A DNA stretch of 64,000 nt from positions 310,001 through 374,000 of the forward strand of contig NZ_QQBB01000005.1 in the NCBI RefSeq assembly GCF_003350535.1, given 5' to 3'. Made by a program: the position numbers and the translations under genes. The notes under the pieces were generated by a model. It was not told the DNA's origin. It saw nothing but the letters and a program-made list of their open reading frames with translations, and did not search any database. The DNA is from Microvirga subterranea. Its GTDB lineage: Bacteria; Pseudomonadota; Alphaproteobacteria; Rhizobiales; Beijerinckiaceae. The first letter of the stretch is position 1, and each line of letters begins with the position of its first letter. This document shows positions 26,609 through 36,178 of the stretch, piece after piece.

Positions 26609-29038
26609 ATGAAAACGCTGTCCAGAACCGCACGCGCGCTGCCCTTTGCGGGCGCGCTTCTCGCGAGCACGGCCCTGCCGGCGCTCGCCGAGATGTCGAG
26701 CGCGGTGCGCACCACGTCGCACGAGGTGAAGGGACTGCAGGCGCCGGCCGAGATCCTCGTCGACTTCTGGGGCATCTCGCACATCTACACGGCCAACCAG
26801 CATGACGCCTTCTTCATGCAGGGCTACAACGCGGCGCGGGATCGTCTCTGGCAGATCGATCTCTGGCGCAAGCGCGGGCTGGGCCAGCTCGCCAAGGATT
26901 TCGGGCCGAGCTACGTCGACCAGGACCGCGCCGCCCGGATGTTCCTTTATCGCGGCGACATGGACAAGGAATGGGCATCCTATGGGCCCAATGCCAAGAC
27001 CTACACGGAAGCCTTCGTCGAAGGCGTGAACGCCTTCGTGCAGGAAGTGCGCGACGGCACGCGCCCCGCGCCGGTGGAGTTCAAGATCGCCGGAACCCAG
27101 CCGGATCTGTGGAAGCCGGAGGATGTGGTCCGGATCCGCAGCCACGGCCTCACCCGGAACGTGGTGTCCGAGGTGCGCCGTGCGCAGGTGGCCTGCGCCG
27201 CGGGCCTCGATGCGGACCGCCTGCGCACGAAGTTCGAGCCGGACTGGCAGACATCCGTCCCGGCAGGCCTCGATCCGTGCTCCATCCCGAAGGACGTGCT
27301 CAAGGATTACGAGCTCGGCACAAAGGATGTGTCCTTCGCCATGCCTCAGAAGAAGGCGTCGCTGGACTCGCACGAGGAATTCCTCAACGAGGCCATGGCG
27401 AATGTGGACCGCATCGGCTCCAACAACTGGGTCGTTTCGGGGAGCCGCACAGCAACCGGCCGCCCGATTCTTGCCAACGATCCGCATCGAGCGCACGGGG
27501 TGCCGTCCCTGCGCTACATCGTTCATCTGAACGCGCCCGGCATGTCCGTGATCGGCGCCGGCGAACCGGCTCTTCCGGGCATTTCCATCGGGCACAACGG
27601 CAAGATCGCCTTCGGCTTGACGATCTTCGCGATCGATCAGGAGGACCTCTACGTCTACGAGCTGAACCCGAGCAATCCCGGCCAGTATAAGTTCCGCGAC
27701 GGCTGGGAGGACATGAAGAAGGTGACGGAGACGATCGAGGTGAAGGGCGAGCAGCCGCGCCAGGTCGAGCTGCTCTTCACGCGCCATGGACCGGTCCTGG
27801 CCAAGGACGATGCCAAGCAGCGGGCCTTCGCCATGCGCTCGGTGTGGTTCGATCCGGGCACCTCGGCCTATTTCGGCTCGTCCGACTACATGACCGCGCA
27901 GAACTGGGACGGGTTCCTCGAAGCGATGAACCGCTGGGGCGCGCCGTCCGAGAACCAGGTCTATGCCGACACGGACGGCAACATCGGCTGGATCCCCGGC
28001 GGGCTCACGCCCAAGAGGGTGAGCTACGACGGCCTCATGCCCGTGCCCGGCGACGGTCGCTATGAATGGGAGGGCTTCATCCCGCTGTCCGATCTGCCGA
28101 AGGAGTTCAACCCGTCACAGGGCTTCTTCGCCACGGCGAACCAGAACAACCTGCCGCCGGATTACCCGATCAAGGACCGGAAGATCGGCTTCGACCAGTG
28201 GGCGGATCCGTCGCGCTTCCAGCGCATCACGAAGGTGCTTCAGTCCAAGCCGAAGTTTACCCTTGCGGATGCCATGGACCTGCAGAACGACGACACCAGC
28301 GAGATCGCCCTCCGGCTGATCGCGCTGCTGAAGCCGCTTCAAGCGACGGACGAGAAGCAGAAGGCGGCTCTTGCCCTCCTGCAGAACTGGGACGGGCGGG
28401 AGACGGCGGACAGCGCGGCCGCAGCGCTCTTCGAGGTCTGGAGCAGCAAGCACCTTGGCCGGGCCACGATCGCTGCGACCACCCCTGAAGCCGCCCGCCC
28501 GATCATCGGCAATGGCAGCCTCTCGGCCGTCGTGGACTATCTGGAAAAGCCCGATCAGGCTCTGGGAGCGGACCAATCGGCTGCGCGAGACAAGGTTCTC
28601 TTGCAGAGCCTCTCGGCCGCGGCGGACGAGGTCAGCAAACAACTGGGCGATGACATGGCGCAATGGAAATGGGGGAACCTGCATCAGGCCGAGTTCAACC
28701 ATGCCCTGAAGCCGCTGGCCGACAAGGCGACCCAGGCGCAGATGACGGTCGGCCCGCTCGCCATGGGCGGGGGCAACAACGTTCCGCACGCGGCAGGCTA
28801 CAACCTGTCCACCTTCAAGGTGACGTCCGGCGCATCGTTCCGGATGGTGCTGGATGTCGGCAACTGGGACGACAGCCGGGCGATCAACACTCCCGGCCAA
28901 TCGGGCAATCCCTACAGCCCGCACTACCGCGATCTCGCGTCCCTCTGGGCGACGGGCGACTACGTGCCCTTGCTCTATTCACGGGAGGCCGTCGAGGACG
29001 CTGCCAGCGAGCGCCTGCAACTCACTCCGAGGAAGTGA
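26609..29038 (+). CDS. penicillin acylase family hydrolase (Ntn amidase), exported
   Basis: 809 aa. A signal peptide (LPFAGALLASTALPALAE) sends it to the periplasm. The N-terminal alpha-chain region has the family start VDFWGISHIYTANQHDAFFM. Autoprocessing is expected before the nucleophilic Ser of IGSNNWVVSG, at about residue 270. IGHNGKIAFGLT and the C-terminal ANQNNLPPDY with the MGGGNN segment are family-typical. Members cleave amide bonds of N-acyl homoserine lactones, beta-lactam side chains or other acyl-amides, so quorum-signal quenching is possible but unproven. GGAGG is 8 bases before ATG 26609; in-frame ATGs at 26588 and 26594 lack this. Confidence 0.92.
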   Translation: MKTLSRTARALPFAGALLASTALPALAEMSSAVRTTSHEVKGLQAPAEILVDFWGISHIYTANQHDAFFMQGYNAARDRLWQIDLWRKRGLGQLAKDFGPSYVDQDRAARMFLYRGDMDKEWASYGPNAKTYTEAFVEGVNAFVQEVRDGTRPAPVEFKIAGTQPDLWKPEDVVRIRSHGLTRNVVSEVRRAQVACAAGLDADRLRTKFEPDWQTSVPAGLDPCSIPKDVLKDYELGTKDVSFAMPQKKASLDSHEEFLNEAMANVDRIGSNNWVVSGSRTATGRPILANDPHRAHGVPSLRYIVHLNAPGMSVIGAGEPALPGISIGHNGKIAFGLTIFAIDQEDLYVYELNPSNPGQYKFRDGWEDMKKVTETIEVKGEQPRQVELLFTRHGPVLAKDDAKQRAFAMRSVWFDPGTSAYFGSSDYMTAQNWDGFLEAMNRWGAPSENQVYADTDGNIGWIPGGLTPKRVSYDGLMPVPGDGRYEWEGFIPLSDLPKEFNPSQGFFATANQNNLPPDYPIKDRKIGFDQWADPSRFQRITKVLQSKPKFTLADAMDLQNDDTSEIALRLIALLKPLQATDEKQKAALALLQNWDGRETADSAAAALFEVWSSKHLGRATIAATTPEAARPIIGNGSLSAVVDYLEKPDQALGADQSAARDKVLLQSLSAAADEVSKQLGDDMAQWKWGNLHQAEFNHALKPLADKATQAQMTVGPLAMGGGNNVPHAAGYNLSTFKVTSGASFRMVLDVGNWDDSRAINTPGQSGNPYSPHYRDLASLWATGDYVPLLYSREAVEDAASERLQLTPRK

Positions 29039-29062
29039 TCGAGACGCATCCATGCTAAACCA

Positions 29063-29093
29063 GGAAGGGGCTGGCCTTGGGCCAGCCCCTTCC
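29063..29093. terminator. bidirectional terminator between acylase and galE
   Basis: A perfect 14-bp stem, GGAAGGGGCTGGCC/GGCCAGCCCCTTCC, has a 3-base loop and lies 24 bases after the acylase stop and 41 bases past the end of galE on the other strand. No long T-run follows, but the stem is very stable. Confidence 0.75.
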
Positions 29094-29133
29094 ATCATGC
29101 CGCTCAGGGACGGGAGAGATCCCGAAGCGGTGT

Positions 29134-30129
29134 TCAGGCCGCCTCGGAGCTTCGGCCTTTCAGCGCTTCCTCCCAGGCGAGTGCATGGGCGATGATCGTG
29201 TCGAGGTGATCGAGCTTCGCTTCCCACTTCAGCCTGTCGCGAATGGCAGTCGGGTCCGCCACCAACGTCGCGGGGTCGCCCGCCCGGCGTTCCGCATGGC
29301 GGACGTCGAACGCGGCTCCCGAGACACGCTTCACGGCCTCGACGACCTCCCGGACCGAGTACCCGCGGCCGTAGCCGCAGTTCAGGACGGCGCTTTCACC
29401 GCCGCCGCGCAGATAGTCGAGCGCGAGAAGATGCGCATGGGCGAGGTCCGAGACATGGATGTAGTCGCGCTCGCAGGTTCCGTCGGCCGTCGGGTAATCC
29501 GTGCCGAAGATGTCAAGGTGGGTCCTCTCACCGAGCGCCGCCTGCGTGGCGACCTTGATCAGGTGGGTTGCCCTCCGGCTCGATTGCCCGCTGCGGCATT
29601 GCGGGTCGGCACCTGCTACGTTGAAATAGCGGAGGATGACGTAGCTGAGCGGATGGGCGGCTGCCGTGTCGCGCAGCATGAGTTCCGTCATGAGCTTCGA
29701 CATGCCGTAAGGCGAAACCGGATTGAGAGGTGTGCTTTCGGAGATGGGGCTTTCCTTGGCATCGCCGTAGACGGCCGCCGTGGACGAGAAGATGAAGCGC
29801 CGTACGTCGTTGCGGACGGCGGCGCTGATCAGGGCGCGCGATTTGACCGTGTTGTTGAGATAGTATCCCAACGGATCGACGACCGAATCCGGCACCACGA
29901 TGGAGCCCGCGAAGTGGGCGATGGCTTCGATGCGGTGATCCTGAACAATCTGAGACACGAGCGCCTCGTCACCGCAATCGCCCTTCACGAACGTCGCCTT
30001 CGGATGAATCATCCAGGGAAAGCCAGTGCTCAGATCGTCGAGCACCACGACGTCCTGCCCGGAATCGACCAGAGCGAGAACCATGTGGCTGCCGATGTAC
30101 CCGGCGCCCCCAGTTACCAATACAGTCAT
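29134..30129 (-). CDS. galE: UDP-glucose 4-epimerase
   Basis: 331 aa, extended short-chain dehydrogenase. The NAD-binding loop TGGAGYIGSH lies near the N-terminus. FSSTAAVYGD supplies the catalytic Ser/Thr, and YGMSK the Tyr-x3-Lys pair. RYFNVAGAD and CERDYIHVSDLA are typical of GalE. It makes UDP-galactose for glycan synthesis, fitting its place as the last gene of the surface-glycan operon. It lies 53 bases downstream of the beta-propeller gene. Confidence 0.95.
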   Translation of the reverse strand: MTVLVTGGAGYIGSHMVLALVDSGQDVVVLDDLSTGFPWMIHPKATFVKGDCGDEALVSQIVQDHRIEAIAHFAGSIVVPDSVVDPLGYYLNNTVKSRALISAAVRNDVRRFIFSSTAAVYGDAKESPISESTPLNPVSPYGMSKLMTELMLRDTAAAHPLSYVILRYFNVAGADPQCRSGQSSRRATHLIKVATQAALGERTHLDIFGTDYPTADGTCERDYIHVSDLAHAHLLALDYLRGGGESAVLNCGYGRGYSVREVVEAVKRVSGAAFDVRHAERRAGDPATLVADPTAIRDRLKWEAKLDHLDTIIAHALAWEEALKGRSSEAA

Positions 30130-30182
30130 GTTCGACCTTGTCGTTGAGGCTCCGGATGAGGAGCGGGTTGAAGCGTTTGGAG

Positions 30183-31400
30183 TCAGCGGTTCCGCTGAAC
30201 GGTGACGGGCAGCCGCACGAGGTCTCGGTCCCACGTCACCTTGCAGTTCCTGAAGTTCTGGTAGCGCGCGAGATACAGGTATCCCTTGTCGCCGAAATCC
30301 TCGAACGACGGGGTCTCGGCGTCGGGATCGATGAGGCTCGGATAGAAGAAGGCCTCCTTGTCGCCGCAGGCGAGATCCCACAGGAGTTCCGCCTCCATGA
30401 CGAGGGAGGGTTCGCTCCAGGTCAGGAGATCCGCCGAGGTCGACGCGAAGATGCCCTCCACCTGGCGGCCGTCGGGCAGCTGGCGCTTGTCGCCGAACAC
30501 GGCGATGACGGTGCCGCTGGCGCGATGGGTCACGAGCCCGCCGATCATGCGGTTGATGGCGTGGGAGGCGACCGGCGCGCAGACATGGGCTTCCGGGTCC
30601 TCGGCCTTGTCGCGGAACGGGTCGATGAAGCGCACGGAAAAGTCCCGGCCGTTCCAGGCGCGCCACGAGGTCGGATCGTCCAGATTCTGCGTGCGGATGG
30701 GGCAATTGCCGCGCCCCTGCGCGCGGTAGCCGTCGGCGAACATGAAGGCATAGTACCAGCCGTCGCGCTCGATGATGTTCGTCGGATTGGCGTAGCCGAC
30801 CCGGGACTTCCGATCGGTCGGGTAGGAATAGGGCAGGGTGGCCACCACGGGCGGCCTGCCGCCATTCGCGGCAGGCTTGAACGACCGGCCTCCGTCTTCT
30901 GAAACAAGCCCCGTGACCGTGTTCAGAAGGCAGGCCGAGTAGGTGCCTGCCGGGCACTGACCAGGGGTGCGCTCGCCGCGCAGTTCCGTGTGGGCTAGGG
31001 CGTACACGGTCTTGCCGTCCCGGGTGTAGACGCCGCTGATCCACGAGAGGTCGTCGAATTCCCGGAGCTTGGGCGACCGATGAGCCTCATGGATGACCGT
31101 GCAGTCCCGCGCGACCGTGTCGAGGCTGCGGCCGACATGGACCCGGTTGTCGTTGTGGCTGATGACGAGGCGGACCTCGCCGTCGGCATTCCGGAAGGCA
31201 CGTGCCGGAGCATCCGGCACGTGGCTCTTTACGCAGGCGTCGCGCGACCAGTCGAAGACGTCTTCCATCGGCCCGGCAGGCTTGACCGACAGGAATGCCT
31301 CCGGCGCCTTCTCCGCCCGGACCGGTGAGCCGGCGAAGCAGCCGGCCCCGACCATCAGGGCGGAAAGGAGCGCTCCTGCGGATCTGGTCGAGCGAACCAT
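30183..31400 (-). CDS. exported protein resembling five-bladed beta-propeller glycosidases
   Basis: 405 aa. An N-terminal signal peptide includes a Cys (ALMVGAGCFAGSP), so it could be a lipoprotein, although the lipobox is poor. The mature part has propeller-like repeats with Asp/Trp at strand ends: EVRLVISHNDNRVHVG, FDDLSWISGVYTRDGKTVYA, DGWYYAFMFADGY, GYLYLARYQNF. This layout is seen in GH43/GH32-like folds, but the catalytic acid pair cannot be fixed. Its ATG shares one base with the stop of the pyruvyltransferase gene (TAATG), so the two are coupled. A role in trimming or binding the glycan is inferred from position. Confidence 0.7.
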   Translation of the reverse strand: MVRSTRSAGALLSALMVGAGCFAGSPVRAEKAPEAFLSVKPAGPMEDVFDWSRDACVKSHVPDAPARAFRNADGEVRLVISHNDNRVHVGRSLDTVARDCTVIHEAHRSPKLREFDDLSWISGVYTRDGKTVYALAHTELRGERTPGQCPAGTYSACLLNTVTGLVSEDGGRSFKPAANGGRPPVVATLPYSYPTDRKSRVGYANPTNIIERDGWYYAFMFADGYRAQGRGNCPIRTQNLDDPTSWRAWNGRDFSVRFIDPFRDKAEDPEAHVCAPVASHAINRMIGGLVTHRASGTVIAVFGDKRQLPDGRQVEGIFASTSADLLTWSEPSLVMEAELLWDLACGDKEAFFYPSLIDPDAETPSFEDFGDKGYLYLARYQNFRNCKVTWDRDLVRLPVTVQRNR

Positions 31401-32587
31401 TACGCCGCCTTCAGCTGCGCCTTCTCGGGCCTGGCCATCACGTCCACCATCTTTGTGTCCGCCCCGTTCTCGACCAGGAATTGGCGCATCTCCCGATAGG
31501 TGTGGTGATAGGCCCGGTTAAACTTATCGAACAGGGACTGGTCCCAGTAATCCTCGAGCTTGAACTCCTTGCCGGAGAACACGTCGAAGCTCGGGATCTG
31601 GTAGGTCTCGGCGAACTCTACCGTCCGGCTGTCGTAGGTGAAGTAGATCGACGGAACGCCGTTCGCGAGAGCCATCAGGTTGCCGTGCAGGCGGTAGCCG
31701 AGCACCATGTCCTTCTGCTGTACCAGGTCCTCGTAGTCCGCGACCACGTCCGAGTAGAACAGCCGCTCGCGATGCAGCTTCTCCATCGTCTCGTCCATGT
31801 ACCAGTCGTTGACGGTCTTGTTGGCGCGCAGAGCCGCGAAAGCCTCTTCCTTCTGCTCCGGCGTGCCGAACACCATCTTCTTCTCTTCCACCTCGCCCTG
31901 GGCCATCAGCACCACGTCGAAGCGTGCCGCCAGACTCTTCACGAGGTCGCGGTGGAAGGTCAGGTACTGCTTGATGTCCTGCGCATAGGTGGCGGACACC
32001 TCACGGCGGAGCGTGATGCCGGCCGAGCGGATCGCGTCGAGCGGCGGCAGTTTGATCTCGAGATCGGGGTTGTTGCGGCGGAAGGCCGTGGGGCAGCCGA
32101 CGATTCGGACGTTCTTGATGCCGATATCCCACAGCACCTGCGCCGAATAGGCGCCGCGCACACCGATCGACGTGGTGGAATCCGCCATCATTCGCAGGAC
32201 CGTCTTCGTCTCGTCGGACAGTTCGATCTTTCCCTTCACGGGGGCCTGCGCGCCGATGCCCCAGGCGATGACCGGGATCTTGAGCCGCTTCAGGACCTCG
32301 ATCGTCTGGTTCCAGCGCATGCTGTTGTGGACGTAGTTCGAGCCGCGCAGGAAGACGTAGTCGTATTCCGCATTGATGCGATCCATATCCTCGAACTTCG
32401 GATTGACGATCTCGAGGGCATTGAGCTTGTCGTAGTTGAGCAGCTTGAGCGACGAGTCAAACACGAAGGCGTCGCCGATATTGTGGTAGTGGTTGATGCT
32501 GCGCTGAATGTCCTTGTAGTTGTACCAGCGAACATTGTCGTGGTTGTAGACTTCACCCGACGGGCTGATGACGAGAATGCGTTTCAT
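31400..32587 (-). CDS. polysaccharide pyruvyl transferase family protein
   Basis: 395 aa, GT-B-like fold of the PS_pyruv_trans/WcaK family, which adds ketal-linked pyruvate from PEP to glycans. The N-terminal KRILVISPSGEVYNHDN and NIGDAFVFDSSLKLLN match the family start. VIAWGIGAQAPVKGK and SIGVRGAYSAQVL precede VGCPTAFRR. The C-terminal donor-binding block is MVLGYRLHGNLMALANGVPS. The ATG at 32587 has GGAG 9 bases upstream. It would act in the cytoplasm on lipid-linked or nucleotide-linked glycan. Confidence 0.9.
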   Translation of the reverse strand: MKRILVISPSGEVYNHDNVRWYNYKDIQRSINHYHNIGDAFVFDSSLKLLNYDKLNALEIVNPKFEDMDRINAEYDYVFLRGSNYVHNSMRWNQTIEVLKRLKIPVIAWGIGAQAPVKGKIELSDETKTVLRMMADSTTSIGVRGAYSAQVLWDIGIKNVRIVGCPTAFRRNNPDLEIKLPPLDAIRSAGITLRREVSATYAQDIKQYLTFHRDLVKSLAARFDVVLMAQGEVEEKKMVFGTPEQKEEAFAALRANKTVNDWYMDETMEKLHRERLFYSDVVADYEDLVQQKDMVLGYRLHGNLMALANGVPSIYFTYDSRTVEFAETYQIPSFDVFSGKEFKLEDYWDQSLFDKFNRAYHHTYREMRQFLVENGADTKMVDVMARPEKAQLKAA

Positions 32588-32621
32588 GTGAGGGTTCTCC
32601 GATTTTTGACGTGGTGCCGTC

Positions 32622-33944
32622 TCACGCGGTAAGCGCAGCGGCCGATGACGTGGCGACCTTGGCTGTGGCAAGGTCGCGATAGAGGTCGAGGTGCTGCTGT
32701 GCGCATTCCTCGTAGCTGATGGGTCTCTTGATGCCTGCGCGCAGGCGGTCCCACAGGCCGGGCGTGGTCAGCGCCTCGGTCATCCTGTCGACGAGGTCCT
32801 CCGACGAGCCGACGCGAAAGTGCAGGCCGTCGATGCCGTCGGTGATCTTCTCGGCCATGCCGCCGATGTTGCTGCAGATCATCGGACGGCCATGGAAGAA
32901 CGATTCCTGGATGACGATCGGCGAGTTCTCCCACCAGATCGACGGAATGATCGTCCAGTCGATCGAGCGCATCAGGCGCGGCATGTCGCTGTTCTGGTAG
33001 GCTCCGTAGAAGCGGACGCGATTGCCGGCCCGTTCGACGAGCTTCTCGATCTTCTCCTGAAAGGGTTTCGGCTGGCGTTCGAGGTTGCCGCCGAAGATCA
33101 TCAGCTGCGCATCGTCTCCCCAGACCGAGTCGGGAATGCGGGCGACGGCATCGAGAAGCACGTCGACGCCTTTGAACTGGGTGATCTGCCCGAAGTACGC
33201 GAAGCGCGAACGCCGGTTCCTCTTTCCGCGTGTCGGAAGCTCCCGCGGGGGAGCCGGCTCCGCGACGTCGAGGCCGTTCTCGATCACGATGAAGCGTGCG
33301 GGATCGAGGCCCCAGTCCACATAGCGATCGACCAGGAACTGGCTCGGCGACACGAAGTAATCCGCCACCTCCAGGAGACCCCGCACGAAGTGCTCACGCC
33401 GCAGGAAGCGGGCAGGGGAGATCTCCGGGAAGCACGCGTTGCAGTCCGAGGGAGAGGCCTTGTGGCACAGCTTCGTGCCGCCGGTCTTCACCATCTGGCC
33501 GTGGTGGTGGCAAATCGACAGGAACTCGTGGAAGGTGACCACGATCACGCAGTCGGGGAGGGCGCGGCGCACCGCGTAGATCGTCTCGAGACCAAGACCG
33601 ATGAAGTGGTGGAAGTGCACCACGTCGGGCCTCAAGTCCTTCAGGACACGCACGAAGTCCCGCTCCAGCTCTTCGGTGTTGCGGTTCGAAATGAGGAAGT
33701 GATCGTAATCGTCCGCATGGTAGAGAATGTCGCCGCCCTTCTGGCGGAGACTCATGAGCGCCGTTCCGCTGTGGCGGACGACCGGATATCCGACACGGGC
33801 AAGGAAGCGTGACTCGGCGCCGCCGATCTTGTTGAGGCCCTTGTGCAGGTTGTAGGCCGCAATCTCCGCGCCGCCGAGCGAGAAGCCCGGGTGGCCATGA
33901 GACACGATCAGGACGCGTGGGGAATGATTGGGCATTGTCATCAT
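32622..33944 (-). CDS. glycosyltransferase family 4 protein
   Basis: 440 aa, GT-B fold. The N-terminal VLIVSHGHPGFSLGGAEIAAY is the glycine-rich acceptor-side start. HFHHFIGLGLE and a Cys/His-rich insert (CHHHG, CHKASPSDCNACFPE) follow. The C-terminal donor domain has RFAYFGQITQFKGVDVLLDA and IPSIWWENSPIVIQESF with E-x7-E-like acidic residues, plus IGGMAEKITDGIDGL. ATG 33944 overlaps the stop of the GW-GT2-like gene (ATGA). It is clearly paralogous to the GT4 at 36943, including the cysteine insert. The sugar transferred is unknown. Confidence 0.9.
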   Translation of the reverse strand: MMTMPNHSPRVLIVSHGHPGFSLGGAEIAAYNLHKGLNKIGGAESRFLARVGYPVVRHSGTALMSLRQKGGDILYHADDYDHFLISNRNTEELERDFVRVLKDLRPDVVHFHHFIGLGLETIYAVRRALPDCVIVVTFHEFLSICHHHGQMVKTGGTKLCHKASPSDCNACFPEISPARFLRREHFVRGLLEVADYFVSPSQFLVDRYVDWGLDPARFIVIENGLDVAEPAPPRELPTRGKRNRRSRFAYFGQITQFKGVDVLLDAVARIPDSVWGDDAQLMIFGGNLERQPKPFQEKIEKLVERAGNRVRFYGAYQNSDMPRLMRSIDWTIIPSIWWENSPIVIQESFFHGRPMICSNIGGMAEKITDGIDGLHFRVGSSEDLVDRMTEALTTPGLWDRLRAGIKRPISYEECAQQHLDLYRDLATAKVATSSAAALTA

Positions 33945-36130
33945 CGCATGTTGTTGACCAGAAGGGACCACTTCCGGTCGAAGCTCCATCGATCGATCCG
34001 CTGCGCGAGGCGGCGCAGCGGCAGGCTCACACGCCCGGCATCGTCTTCCGCCGAGATCATCTCGACGTCGGGCAGCCAGACGGACATGGTTCCAGCCAAA
34101 CGCAGCTTGAGGCAGAGGTCCCGACCCTTCTCGCTGGTCTCCAGGTAGGAGCGGGTGAACCCGCCCGCGGCCTCGATGGCGGAGCGGGAGACGATGCAGC
34201 AGTTGGTCGTGCCGGCCATGACCTCGGTCGGCCTGGAACCCTGCACGACATCGCGGGGATAGCCGATGTAGCGATCGACGAGTTTCTGCTGGTCGCTGTC
34301 GAACCAGGTCCCTGCGAACTGCACCGACTCGTCCTCGAAGACGATCGTCGGGCTCACCAGGGCCTTGCCGCCGCGTGCCCGGTAGGCGCGCTCCATCTGG
34401 GTCAGCCAGCCGGCCTGTCGCGGTAGAACGCCCGCCGATAGGAAGACCAGCGCATCCGCTTGGGTTGCCTGGACGGCCGCTTCGAAGGCATCGCAGGCAT
34501 CCTGCACCCCCTCGGATCCGAGGACCCGGAGCTTGAGCCCGTAGAAGGACGCAAGGCGCTCCGCTTCCGCCGCGATGCTGCCGAAGGCCTCGATCGGCGC
34601 CGATACAATGACGGGAACGTCATGCACCTCCGGATCGAGTGCGAGCAGGACCAGGGCTGCGCTGACCTCGCCAGCATCGAGGCCGGCGCCGACGACCAGA
34701 ACCTTGCCGGCGCCGCTATCGTCGAAGCCGAAATCGCGGCTTTCGACGACCCGTGGCGCGGGGGCCGCGAGCGCCTGCATCATCGGGCCGATATGCCGCT
34801 CGATGGCCGTGCCGGCCGAGGCGGTCTTCGGATCGAGCGGCGCCAGAAGGCGTTCGAGGGCTTGGCGCGACAGGTGCCGCATCGGCTTCAGGGGATAGAA
34901 GGCCGTGCCGTCGCCGAGCTCGAGCTCGAAATAGATCGGCGCGTCTGCGGAGCAGGAAATCTCGGGCACGAAGGCCAGAAAGCCGTGGTCGATCCGCCGC
35001 GGGTCTAGCCGCCCGGCGAAGAGATCGCTCTGCTGAAAGGCTGCGAGGACGTCCGGTCGCGGAAGCCGCGTCCAGGTTTCGTCGACCCGGGATGACGTGG
35101 CGCCGGAGCGAACCGTGATCGTCTGCGCATAGCCCTCCGGATCGAGCATCCAGCCGGCAACCAGCAGGCCGCCGCCCGGCACCTCGGCGACCATATCCAT
35201 TCCGATGCGGACCGGCTGCTTGAGGCTCGAAACGGTGTCCCTCCCGTCGAAGCGCTCGCCGGCACGACGCAGCGTGCTCAACGTTTCCGGGCCGGCGGAA
35301 GCGCGGTTCAGGCCGTCTCGGATATGGGCCGGAACCTCGGTCGAGGGGAGCAGAACGCGGCGGCTGTAGACGTCGAGCGTGCGCCATCCGCTCTGGGTGC
35401 GGAAGAACAGCTTCTTCAGCTTCTCGGGATCGATGGTGGTCTTGCCGCACTCCATCAGGCCGATGAAGCCCTTGCCTTTCCCGCCGAGGTCCGTGCGATC
35501 GACCGTCGCCGCATGAACCGCGCCGGCGGCAAAGCCGTCGTGCTCCACGAGGACCCGCACCTGATCGCCCGGCAGGTCGATGGCCCAGCCCTGGAGGAAG
35601 ACCTCGCCGGTATCCAGCGATCCCATCACCTCGATCCAACCGTCGTTCTGTGCGACTGCCGTCATGATCGACAGCGCGGCGGCCGACCGTTTGGGGTTGC
35701 CCTTGCCGTTGGTCAGGGCCTGGGCCATCCGGTCGGCGACCTCGGCGAAGCGTCCCCCGGCGTCCGCGGACACGATCTGGACGAGGCTCTGAAGCGGAAC
35801 GGCTGCCCTGACCAGGGTGTAGCGGGTCGGCTGACCGTTCCGGCGCATGACGATCGATCGGAGGCGGACCTTCGCGGCCAGCCGGATTGGCACGATGGCC
35901 ACGAAACCCGTACTCGCTTCGGGCGGTGAGCCTATGCGGGGCCAGCTGATGACGCCGGCCCGCATGCACATGGAGGGGTCACCGTTGAGGAGGACCTCGA
36001 CCGTCTCTGGCATCGCGTCGCAGACGCCGCAGATCAGGGCGAGGTCATCGCCGATCGGCGTCGCGAGCGCGGTCTCGCCGTCGACAGGAAGGATCAAATG
36101 GTCTTTCACAGGGTTCGTCCCGTCAGTCAT
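33941..36130 (-). CDS. large GW-module protein with a degenerate GT2-like C-terminal domain
   Basis: 729 aa, no signal peptide. Two beta-rich modules contain the sequences VFLQGWAIDLPGDQVRVLVE (near 190) and LLVAGWMLDPEGYAQTITV (near 325). The C-terminal third (~470-729) aligns by eye with the GT2 domain of the protein at 39059-41293: VFEDESVQFAGTWF, GTTNCCIVSRSAIEAAGGF, DLCLKLRLAGTMSVWLPDVE. The DxD-like site reads SAGV instead of NSDV, and the ED motif reads EKGRD, so catalysis is doubtful. It lies 48 bases downstream of the coiled-coil membrane protein gene. Confidence 0.8.
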   Translation of the reverse strand: MTDGTNPVKDHLILPVDGETALATPIGDDLALICGVCDAMPETVEVLLNGDPSMCMRAGVISWPRIGSPPEASTGFVAIVPIRLAAKVRLRSIVMRRNGQPTRYTLVRAAVPLQSLVQIVSADAGGRFAEVADRMAQALTNGKGNPKRSAAALSIMTAVAQNDGWIEVMGSLDTGEVFLQGWAIDLPGDQVRVLVEHDGFAAGAVHAATVDRTDLGGKGKGFIGLMECGKTTIDPEKLKKLFFRTQSGWRTLDVYSRRVLLPSTEVPAHIRDGLNRASAGPETLSTLRRAGERFDGRDTVSSLKQPVRIGMDMVAEVPGGGLLVAGWMLDPEGYAQTITVRSGATSSRVDETWTRLPRPDVLAAFQQSDLFAGRLDPRRIDHGFLAFVPEISCSADAPIYFELELGDGTAFYPLKPMRHLSRQALERLLAPLDPKTASAGTAIERHIGPMMQALAAPAPRVVESRDFGFDDSGAGKVLVVGAGLDAGEVSAALVLLALDPEVHDVPVIVSAPIEAFGSIAAEAERLASFYGLKLRVLGSEGVQDACDAFEAAVQATQADALVFLSAGVLPRQAGWLTQMERAYRARGGKALVSPTIVFEDESVQFAGTWFDSDQQKLVDRYIGYPRDVVQGSRPTEVMAGTTNCCIVSRSAIEAAGGFTRSYLETSEKGRDLCLKLRLAGTMSVWLPDVEMISAEDDAGRVSLPLRRLAQRIDRWSFDRKWSLLVNNMR

Positions 36131-36178
36131 CTAGGTGGGGGCACCACAAAGGTGCGATGCGTCGTCGGCCCGAGGCGG

